Below, one piece after another: positions 1 to 7,428 of a stretch of 64,000 bases of DNA. The notes beneath the pieces are model-generated. The model was not told the origin of the DNA and made no database searches. It saw only the letters and a list, made by a program, of their open reading frames with translations. The position numbers and the translations under genes are program-made. Positions within the stretch are counted from its first letter, which is position 1. Each line of letters begins with the position of its first letter. This DNA is from Arcuatula senhousia (lineage: Eukaryota; Mollusca; Bivalvia; Mytilida; Mytilidae), in the NCBI GenBank assembly GCA_963971305.1, contig CAXARO010001061.1, forward strand, positions 1 to 64,000, read 5' to 3'.

Positions 1-83
1 TTGAGTCTAACACCTTTAGTACTTTCAGACTTGTCAGACTTCTACTTCCTGTTTATGTTGGACATTTATTTATTTTATTTTAG

Positions 84-2431
84 ATTGTAAAAGAGATAAA
101 CTCTTCCTCTTGTAATTTGAAGGAGGTGGAGATGGCCGTGGGAGACAGCAACTTAACTGTCCAGTTCTGGGACCAACGTTTGATAACGTTGGTTCCCAGA
201 ACTGGATTTACTATCAGATGCACGGCTCTCGAAATCCGTACTCATATGCCCCTGCAACTAGCAGGGACTATGAGCACGAATATAACAGTAAGTCTAATAA
301 ATAATAATTCTACTAAAGCCATATTGAAAGTTCAAAATTCAATTGGAAGAAGCAATGAGGCACCAATGGCATTCTGAAGCCAAAGTCTAAAAGATCGAAG
401 GCAAAAACAGGTCAACAAAAAACGGAACAAGCACGAACAAACAAGAGACACAAAAACATCAACGAACAACGCGAACTCAAGTTGTAAAACGAGAGTGAAC
501 TCAGGTGCTCCGGAAGAGTAAGCAGTTCCTGCCTGTTGCAACACACCCGTCGCGTTGTCGATGACATAACACAGAATGTCAAATCCGGTATAGGAGAACA
601 AAACAAAACCCTATGACAAACCAACATCGACATTTGTTTCGATTTACAGAACTGGGATTATCGATAAGAATGGGGTTCCCGTTACCAATAGAAGATTATA
701 ATTATGTGTGGTTGCTTTCATTTGTTTATCATTTTTGAATTTGTGTTTTCGGGTTATCAAATGTGAGCATATCGCACTGTTTAATACCACATAAAAGATC
801 AATAATACACGATTCACATTGAATCTTATAAGCGTGTAGAAACAATCCGGGGGGTTACAATCACAAACCGGGTCTATTTTTCTTCCTAAATTGATCAAGA
901 ACAGAATTTTTTTTCTATTTCAGCCCTGTCACTGAAAGGATTACCTATTGGTCATTAACACAAGTTGTCTCATGAAACTATATATATTACTGAATCCATG
1001 ACACCAAATTCATTTGATATTTTAAAATTCTTTTTTAATTTAAATGTGACACTAGAACAGAATTTTTTAAATTTTTTATTTACAGGTGGTTAATAGACCA
1101 GAAATAACCACAGTCAGCGGATTAACAAAGTCCGTCTCATTCACTGAGTGAGTAAAATGTTGAATGTTTCGTTATAATTAAATATCTTCATTTCGTCATG
1201 AGACCAACATGACATTTCAATAAAGACATTCTTTAACAAGACAATGAACAATTTCACACCAATTAAGTATATACTTGTGCTGGTAGCCTAGGTATTTATG
1301 GTAGATGTAAAAATTGGAAAACATTTTTTTATACTACCACACTCTGTCTGTCCGTACGCCCTCCCGTCTGTCCACATACCTCGTAAGCGCAACTCCTCCT
1401 AAACCCTTTGATGGGCTTCATGTGGAGATGTGCGTATAGAATTTTCTTCAGATATCGTTCAAGGGAGATAATTGAGCTTAGATTTTTTTAAAGCGGGACG
1501 TATTCGTCGTGTGATCTTGCTTACATTTTTCCTTGTTTTAATTATACATTGATTTTAATTCTGTATGGAGGTTTGATTTGACATGAGCGTAAAAATTGAC
1601 ATCACTACATTCAATTTTTAATATAGCTTATTTGAGTCTAATTATATATAAAAATATCAAGAGTATTCAACTACTAGTAAGTACAAAACAATAAGATAGC
1701 AAAAGGATATCTTATGAAAAGTTCGCACAACACTAAGAGACGTGATACCAAAATACAACTGCACAATAATGAAGTTTAAAGAAATGTTATTACTAATTTG
1801 ATTTGTCTTTTTTCAGCGAACTAATAGAAATAAATAATATCCTATATGGCTGCTCCAGCTTGTTGCTGGGCAGGCTTTTTCCTGCGGGGTTTGGACAGAT
1901 GCACGTGGAAGCCCAGGTAGAGGGGACCACTATCATAAGTATGTAAGTATCTTCAAATCTTACAAATCAAATAAATCGACGACGCAAAGTTCAATAGAAG
2001 GATTAGTTTTCGTCGAAATCTAAAGTTCCATATAGGTTGCTTGCATGATTTTTCGTTAAAGGCATTATAACAACAGTCTTAATAATTAGCACCAGTCCGA
2101 TAGATCTTGGCCGGTAAAAATCTTTTCGGTTGTGTGAATTTTGGCAGATTTTGTCATAAGCTATATAAAATATTTATAAAATAAAGGATTAAGACCTGTA
2201 AATCCCAAACACTAATTTTCATTGACCGTAACACAACAGACTAAAACTATGCTCTACATAAAGATGTACTGATTATATGACCTCTAGTTGAAAAAAAGCC
2301 GATGTTCTTTTGTGTTATTTACTGATTGTATGTTTTGAATGTTTTACACTTGAATATAATTTAAGTAAATTGTTCAATATTTTAATTTCAGAATGGAAGA
2401 CGAGGGACCCGCTGAAGAAATAGACGATTAA
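84..2431 (+). CDS. 3' end of a multi-exon gene, four exons, product not recognised
   Basis: Four exons join in one open frame: 84-287, 1086-1147, 1817-1942 and 2392-2431, giving 143 codons plus TAA at 2429-2431. Each intron starts GT and ends AG: donors GTAAGT at 288, GTGAGT at 1148 and GTAAGT at 1943; acceptors end at 83, 1085, 1816 and 2391 after pyrimidine-rich tracts. The first exon is open only in this frame, because the other two frames stop within its first 30 bases, and an in-frame TAG at 81-83 rules out extension upstream, so earlier exons lie outside the window. The fragment starts with a polar stretch, continues with alternating hydrophobic residues that suggest beta strands (LVPRTGFTIRC, GQMHVEAQVEGTTI), and ends in an acidic tail, EDEGPAEEIDD. 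I do not recognise the family. A loose likeness to the beta-rich C-terminal part of aerolysin/natterin-like proteins is an impression only. The exon structure is fairly secure; the function is unknown. Confidence 0.68.
161..205 (+). other. Near-perfect hairpin inside the first visible exon
   Basis: The left arm is 161-180 (begins CCAGTTCTGGGA), the loop TGAT is 181-184, and the right arm is 185-205 (ends TCCCAGAACTGG). The arms pair over 20 bases with one bulged base in the right arm near 193-194. The whole hairpin is in-frame coding sequence. A stem this long is unexpected by chance in an exon; a template-switch mutation or an RNA structure are possible origins. Confidence 0.85.
288..1085 (+). 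other. Intron 1, with a probable dispersed-repeat remnant
   Basis: This 798-bp intron lies between donor GTAAGT and acceptor TTTACAG. The part from about 476 to 596 (around CTCAGGTGCTCCGGAAGAG) resembles, from memory, a sequence scattered through bivalve genomes and probably derived from a retroelement coding end read on the minus strand. Its minus-strand frames are broken, so it would be a relic. The rest of the intron (about 600-1085) shows nothing I can name. Confidence 0.4.
1341..1539 (+). repeat. Degenerate copy of a dispersed element, in intron 2
   Basis: This stretch matches the better copy at 4614-4910 in the same order: a short TCTG/TCCG-type tract, then CACATACCTCGTAA, GCAACTCCTCCTAAACC, TGGAGATGTGCGTA, CAAGGGAGATAATTG, AAAGCGGG, and a final CTTGTTTT. 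Compared with that copy it has lost about 30 bases in the middle and its 3' hairpin is degraded. It sits in intron 2 (1148-1816) and has no coding content. The rest of intron 2 is plain AT-rich sequence. Confidence 0.75.
1943..2391 (+). other. Intron 3, nothing recognisable
   Basis: This 449-bp intron runs from GTAAGT to TTTAATTTCAG. It is AT-rich, and I see no repeat, RNA gene or open frame in it. Confidence 0.6.
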
Positions 2432-2438
2432 TTTGAAA

Positions 2439-2444
2439 AATAAA
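2439..2444 (+). terminator. Poly(A) signal AATAAA
   Basis: AATAAA lies only 7 bases after the TAA stop of the preceding gene and is followed by T-rich sequence and a TGTTTATATG stretch. If it is the functional signal, the 3' untranslated region is extremely short, perhaps 20-40 bases. Confidence 0.6.
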
Positions 2445-2952
2445 ATTTATTTTATAATTGTTTATATGAGTTTTTTCGATTATCCAATATCATGTCTTCA
2501 CTTTTTGAATAAGCATTTTGTTTTGTCCCATTCGTTAGTCTGTCTATCCTCATTTTTTTGTGTGTCAGCTCAATTCATCTGTAATGTAGATGAAGCACGC
2601 CTTAGGTGTTTTGGCATATTACTTTTGGACCTTGGTCGTCAAATTTGTAGTATTACGGTCTCTTGAACTCAGACATTTGCTGAAAATCCCCAAATGTCTT
2701 CCTAGTCAGGACAACTCCAGTGGCCATTCAACTAAACCTATGTAGGTATGAACACCATCATATATAGTTGTGCCTGTATCACCAAGCAAATTCGGTCCTC
2801 AAATTGAGAAAGCAGAGAAATATTGTTCGTTTAAAAGATAACACATACCCAGTTGCAAATGGGATAGAATAATGTCCAGTTTAGGATTCTTGAAACTGTT
2901 CATGCGACATTGCGGCAAGCTTTGGAACTCCTTTCTACTAAGAACCTTTCTT
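2445..2952. other. Intergenic stretch without recognisable genes
   Basis: This is AT-rich with no credible coding frame. The only local structure noticed is a 9-bp inverted repeat, AGACATTTG at 2671-2679 and CAAATGTCT at 2691-2699, with an 11-base loop. Confidence 0.5.
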
Positions 2953-4068
2953 TTAAGGTCCATCAGTACTTTTCGTTCAAAAACACGTTATTTTAGACTT
3001 ATTTATGTATAGGCAGGGAAGAAATGACATATAAAATTTCAAATATAAATAAATAATAGCAAGACCTAGATATTAAGACTGTTTACCTGATTTTCAAAAG
3101 TTCACCATGTACCAATTCACAGCGCATTTAAGGTAGAATATGATTGTATTCGGCCATAAAACTCTTTTTGTCAACCAGATGTAAAATATAACTCATCAAA
3201 ATCAATGAAGTAATTTATTTGAAATTTACAGGTATTTGAGTTATATTGACACGGGCCGAAACGATTTAGGGACGAAAGGGGCGAAATCCTGGGACGAAAG
3301 TTTCGACTCAAAAGTTCTGGGGCAAGCCGGGGTCACAGCTTCAAAATTTTTATCTTGAAACGATTGTCTTATTAAATTCTAACGAAATATTGCCGTGCCT
3401 TGATCTCTTGCACATACAATTTTGAAAAAAATGAGAATTCATTGTTCAAATTAGCGAGTCCGAACCTACCTGGTGACAATTTATGCTAATTATATTATTT
3501 GTATACCAAACACACTGTTTGCACGGCAATATTACGTTAGAATGTAATATGGCAATTGTTTTTAGATACAAATTTTGAAGATGTGACCCCGGCTTGCCCC
3601 AGAACTTTTGAGTCGAAACGTTCGGCCCAGGATTACGTCCCTTTCGTCCCTAAGATATTTCGGCCCATATAAATATAACACAAATAGCTATAAATTTCAC
3701 ATATATTATTTCATTGATCTTGAGGGGTCTTATTTCATATCTGGTTGACGGAAAGAGTTTTATGGCCAAATATAGTCATGTTTTGCCTTAAATGCGCTGT
3801 GTTCATTATTTTAAATAAGTGTTCACCTCTCATTTCAGAGGTACGATAGGGATACTTTTTCTCTTCACGGTTTACGTTCTGCACAGGAAAACATATCTTT
3901 ATTTCTAAATCAAATCACATGAATCATTGATTAAATTAAATAAGAAATAATTGTAAAGGTCCAGCTACGCATTATATTTGAATTTTATATGCCGCTTCTT
4001 CCCTCCATATAGTTAGAAATGGGTAGGAAATTATGCGATTTTTAACGAAAGGTACTGATGGGCCTTAA
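2953..4068. mobile_element. Foldback (long inverted repeat) element with TTAA ends, non-autonomous
   Basis: The two halves are imperfect reverse complements over their whole length. The left arm is 2953-3398 and the right arm 3521-4068, around a loop of about 122 bp. Matching landmarks are TTAAGGTCCATCAGTAC at 2953 against GTACTGATGGGCCTTAA at 4052-4068; CACAGCGCATTTAAGG near 3119 against CCTTAAATGCGCTGTG near 3785; ACTCAAAAGTTCTGGGGCAA near 3306 against TTGCCCCAGAACTTTTGAGT near 3594; and GCCGTGC at 3392 against GCACGGC at 3521. The right arm carries about 100 extra bases. Both ends carry TTAA, the target site used by piggyBac-type transposases, so a piggyBac-type MITE is one reading. There is no transposase frame. 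The arms have diverged clearly, so it is probably old and inactive. Confidence 0.7.
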
Positions 4069-4613
4069 AATCCCAATTACGCGAAGTCTAATTGACCGTT
4101 CGAATGTTGGAAATATTTGATTATACTAAAGGTCGAATCAAAATCCCTTGAAAGATTTTACGGTCATTTAAATCCTTAAAGCAGAATTTAAGAAGCACAA
4201 ATCGGGCATTTCAGTGAAAAGTCTCAAAGAACAAAGGAAAAACTGACAAGTTCCCACGAAAACAAACAACCGAATATCTTTCAAACAAAGAATTTATTAA
4301 ACAAGGCAATATCATTACTTGGTACCGCATTCCTTTGTCATAGATATACGGACAGTGTTTGTGTGTGAGTCTTATCAAAACCGTTACATCGTAAAACAAT
4401 TTTTAAAGTGCAGGTTATTAAAATTGTTTCTACATGTGTTTCTTCAATAAAACTTATACCAAAATTAACTATAGTTGCACTGATCTTGTGATCTGTAAAT
4501 TCATTGCACTGTAACGCCTGCGAACTTGGTTGAAAGCTGGCTTTTTTCATTGCGGTTGTTAAATTCCCCTGGTTAGTTCGGATTTTGTACACACTTTCTC
4601 ACATCCCATTATT
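4069..4613. other. Intergenic stretch, nothing recognisable
   Basis: AT-rich sequence between two repeats. Short frames on the minus strand show no gene-like features. Confidence 0.5.
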
Positions 4614-4910
4614 ATACCCCCGCAAACAAAGTTTTGGGGTATATAGGAATCTGTGAATCTGTCTGTCTGTCTGTCCGTCCGTCCGTCCGTCCGTCCGTCC
4701 GTCTGTCCACATACCTCGTAAACGCAACTCCTCCTAAACCGCTTGATGAATTTTGATGACACTTTACATGAAGGATGTACACTATATGGAGATGTGCATG
4801 AAAATTTTTGGTTGCTGTCGGATATCATTCAAGGGAGATTATTGGACTATGACTTTTTTAAAAGCGGGGGGTATCCTCCGTGAGCTTGCTCACAGAATTT
4901 CTTGTTTTCT
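4614..4910 (+). mobile_element. Short dispersed element with microsatellite core and 3' hairpin
   Basis: The left end ATACCCCCGC (4614-4623) is inverted at GCGGGGGGTAT (4864-4874). Inside is a (TCTG)n-(TCCG)n microsatellite (about 4658-4708), followed by CACATACCTCGTAAACGCAA and related sequence shared with the copy at 1341-1539. After the right inverted end comes a perfect hairpin, GTGAGC-TT-GCTCAC (4880-4893), then AGAATTTCTTGTTTT. A microsatellite core plus a 3' subterminal hairpin recalls pearl/CvE and other non-autonomous Helitron-like elements of bivalves; that class is an inference. There is no protein-coding frame. Confidence 0.7.
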
Positions 4911-5524
4911 ATTGATTAGATATTTTACAAATCCCTTTGATTATATCCTGTCGACTGTATACAATATACTACATTGATAATTATTAATACTTGCTGGTAA
5001 TGTAAATATTTGAATCACTCTGCTTCACAGGATAGAAAATATCAAACTGCACGTACACATCCGCGCGTAATATATCCTAACTGCAATTAACGTTTTCACT
5101 GTTATAAGGAAATGCTGTGAAAATAATCGATTTTAATTTTCTTAGGGCAATAACTGCTAGAAGCAATGATCTGACAACGTTTATTCAATACCAAATTTGT
5201 AGACCTTGATGTGGTTAACAATATGCAATTGACATTTTCTTAATATCTTATATAGTTTTAAGATATAGAGCATAATAGGCACAAAATTAACAAATCTAGA
5301 AAAACGGTCATAATTCCTACATGGGTTTTTGAAGCGTTTTGAAAATTTCAGGGTATGTAGATCTTGAAATGCTGATCACTTTTGTTCTCATAAAAATATG
5401 CGGATCAAAAAAAAAGAAAGCACAAAAAGCATAAAACAAAAAAAAACTTACAAAGCCGAAAAAAATTACAAAGCCAAAAATAAAAGATTCCCTGGGGGCA
5501 GAAAAACGACATAAAGAAAAATCT
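4911..5524. other. Intergenic stretch with an A-rich low-complexity tract
   Basis: No gene is visible. Positions about 5406-5490 are an A-rich run with short interruptions (CACAAAAAGCATAAAAC and similar). The minus-strand frame over it is only the phenylalanine-rich reading of that tract. Confidence 0.5.
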
Positions 5525-5730
5525 GACCGCAAACCATAGTGGTGCACCGTGTTGTGGAAAATGCCATGTCCCTCGCACGTTAAAGAACCCTGCTGCAGAT
5601 CTCGCTAACAGTAGGACTCGTAGGATCCCCTTCAGAAGGCTAAATTGCCCGCCATCACTCCCCTTTCACTGTGACAGTCAAAACTCTCAACCCCGATTGG
5701 CCTTGTGTCCGTTATTTCTCCACTTCATCA
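5525..5730. repeat. Higher-GC block, probable dispersed-repeat remnant
   Basis: This block is visibly richer in G and C than its surroundings (for example CGTTAAAGAACCCTGCTGCA, TAGGATCCCCTTCAGAAGGC, TTGCCCGCCATCACTCCCC). It has an abrupt change of composition at both sides and no long frame on either strand. From memory it resembles sequence repeated in bivalve genomes, but I cannot name a family. An exon relic is the alternative. Confidence 0.35.
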
Positions 5731-5960
5731 TCATTTCATGTTCAATGTATCACCCTTTCATGTTCATCCCCCGGAAGAAGCCAATGAGGTACCAAAGGGG
5801 CATCCGATACTCAAATGTCCGAACCTTCGAAGACAAGACCAGAGAACGAAAACGACGAAAACAACACAAAGAAACAACATAAAATAAAAAACATAAACAA
5901 CTGACATAGCCGAAATCGCGCTGCCTGGGAGTAAAGCAAAAACAATCCAAACTATTTACC

Positions 5961-6198
5961 CCTATGTTCTATTTTTAGCCATGGTGGCCATGTTTTTTTA
6001 AATAAAAAATCCCTACATCAGTTCTAAGCACCTAAGGCTAATAAAAAACTATCAAGCTAGTTTGCAATTGGACTTCTGGTGTCAAAGGCGTTAACGTTTG
6101 AAAACGTTTACAGGACGACGGATGACAGACAGACGGACGATGGACAACAGACGGACGCCAGACGGACGCCAGGTGATGGAAATAGCTCACCTGGTAAG
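5961..6198 (+). mobile_element. Dispersed element with GACGG-rich tract and terminal hairpin
   Basis: The element starts near CTATTTTTAGCCATGGTGGC and passes through GGCGTTAACGTTTGAAAACG. It has an imperfect (GACGGAC)-type tract at about 6114-6170 and ends in a hairpin, CCAGGTGA (6169-6176) pairing with TCACCTGG (6187-6194) across a 10-base loop. I know closely similar sequence as one of the commonest short repeats in bivalve intergenic DNA. The microsatellite plus 3' hairpin layout parallels the element at 4614-4910. No protein is encoded. Confidence 0.7.
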
Positions 6199-6556
6199 GT
6201 TAGAAAAAAAATACACAAAAATTCTAGTAAGCAATTTCAAAATCTATATTTACGGATAATTTCAGGCGTAATTTACTATAACTGCAGTTATCTCCCCTAT
6301 CCGTTGTCCAATAATAGAGTTCCTTTTAAAAACATCATATTGCATTCCCATATGTTTCCAGTGTCTTATTTTTTGTACTGTCGTTTGTTTATGTGTTAAA
6401 TAGTTAATCCTATACACACAGAATGACAAAAAAAATAATAAAATAAAATTGGGAATAAAAGGTGTTATTCGCCCTACGCATGTCATCATAAAAAGTGACC
6501 GGTACTGTCCATTAAAATATTTTTGAAAATCATTCGAAATTGCTGGAAAATAAACC
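6199..6556. other. Unique-looking flank of the satellite domain
   Basis: No recognisable gene or repeat. The satellite begins abruptly at 6557, where AATAAACCC changes to CTTAAGATTTG in the phase of the 925-bp unit. Confidence 0.5.
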
Positions 6557-6836
6557 CTTAAGATTTGTTGATTTTAGAATTTTTAACCAAAGTTTCAAGG
6601 GGAATAACTCCTACATTATTGAATATATCAATATGAAAAATACTTGGGCACAAAACCAAGAGTTACTCTACCTGTTTCAAAAGGATTGAATTTGGTACCT
6701 TCTATGGCTTAGGAGGAGATAGAGCAACAAACTTTACAGTGAAAAGGGAGATAATTCTTATATGCAAAAGGGTACGGTACCCAAGTGTTTTTTCTGAGAC
6801 GACAAACCTTGACCGATAAAGTGTACCAACTTTCAT

Positions 6837-6850
6837 CGCGACATGTCGCG
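6837..6850. repeat. CGCGACATGTCGCG palindrome, once per block A unit
   Basis: This is a perfect 14-base palindrome in block A. In blocks B and C the first base pair is lost by a C-to-T change (TTGCGACATGTCGCG), leaving 12 perfect bases. It is the most CpG-rich part of an otherwise AT-rich unit, together with TGTCGCGACA at 7242-7251. Confidence 0.85.
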
Positions 6851-6879
6851 TACTTCTACAAGTTGATTTTTGGCGGAAG

Positions 6880-6903
6880 AAAAAAAAAAATAATAATAAT
6901 AAT
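6880..6903 (+). repeat. Poly-A plus (TAA)n microsatellite of the unit
   Basis: Block A has A11 followed by TAA-type repeats. Blocks B and C have shorter A runs and different TAA counts. This tract is where most within-block variants and two of the block junctions occur. Confidence 0.9.
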
Positions 6904-6918
6904 CAGAAGAAATACAAT

Positions 6919-6948
6919 AAGGTCTTCCCTTGGAAAGGGAAAGACCTT
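6919..6948 (+). repeat. Conserved 30-base hairpin of the satellite unit
   Basis: The arm AAGGTCTTCCCTT pairs with AAGGG-A-AAGACCTT across a GGA loop, giving 13 base pairs with one bulged base. I saw the sequence unchanged in blocks A, B and C, although the surrounding sequence differs. Together with the preceding (TAA)n tract it forms the site of the A-to-B and B-to-spacer junctions. From memory, a similar (AAT)n plus hairpin module is common in bivalve intergenic DNA, which suggests an ancestral mobile-element end. Confidence 0.85.
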
Positions 6949-7168
6949 AAAAAAGAGGGCAGATGAGACTTTTTCAGGGATTTTAGGGTAGATATGGTCT
7001 AAATATGGTCAAATAAGGTGTATTTACCCAAAAATAACATTTTTTGGTCAAAAATGGCAAATTTCCAAAATTTCAAAAAAAGGGGGGGCAAAAGTCAACT
7101 TTTTTATTTTTGACATCTGGTGACTTTTAATGACTGAAATAGGTTGGAATAGTGAATGTAAGATGATT

Positions 7169-7194
7169 TGACCTTCAAAAAACCTTCAAGGTCA
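7169..7194. repeat. Inverted TGACCTT...AAGGTCA pair in the unit
   Basis: In block A the pair is imperfect beyond 7 bp. In B the arms are 10 bp (TGACCTTGAA). In C they are 11 bp (TGACCTTGAAA) around a 4-base loop (first C copy 53860-53885). The palindrome survives while neighbouring sequence changes. Confidence 0.8.
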
Positions 7195-7403
7195 TACCAT
7201 GGTTAAATACAGTGATACGGTCTAAAAATCACAAAAATCCATGTCGCGACAACATTTTTTCATTTTTTTCCATTTTTTTTCTGTGTTGGGTAGAGGGAAA
7301 ATAAACACACCATTTAAAGTAAAATGGGTACTGAAAAATGTTTCTCCTTCTTGGACTTATTTCGCAATCAAAAAATGTTATTTTTTTACAAATCACCAAA
7401 TGA

Positions 7404-7428
7404 TGACCTTGACCTTTGACCTTGACCT
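7404..7428. promoter_or_regulatory. Four tandem TGACCT half-sites (AGGTCA on the minus strand), once per unit
   Basis: TGACCT occurs at 7404-7409, 7410-7415, 7417-7422 and 7423-7428, so the spacings are 0, 1 and 0. On the minus strand the middle pair is an AGGTCA direct repeat with one-base spacing, the DR1 arrangement bound by RXR/HNF4-type nuclear receptors, and TCAAGGTCA matches the extended half-site of ERR/FTZ-F1-type receptors. The cluster is kept in A, B and C. Regulatory function is an inference; the simple repeat may be structural only. Confidence 0.4.

Noticed and set aside
4559..4828. Minus-strand frame with a TDGRTDGRTDRQ run
   Set aside because: It is the translation of the TCTG/TCCG microsatellite inside a dispersed element, not a protein.
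5317..5547. Phenylalanine-rich minus-strand frame
   Set aside because: It is the reading of an A-rich low-complexity tract and lacks any gene-like context.
6785..6991. A 68-codon frame recurring once per unit in block A (107-110 codons in B and C)
   Set aside because: It starts on a non-ATG codon, reads through the A-tract and (TAA)n as lysines and isoleucines, changes length with the microsatellite, and shows no family signature. It is a by-product of the repeat.
7075..7087. G-quadruplex
   Set aside because: There is only one G run per unit; four runs within a short distance are not present.
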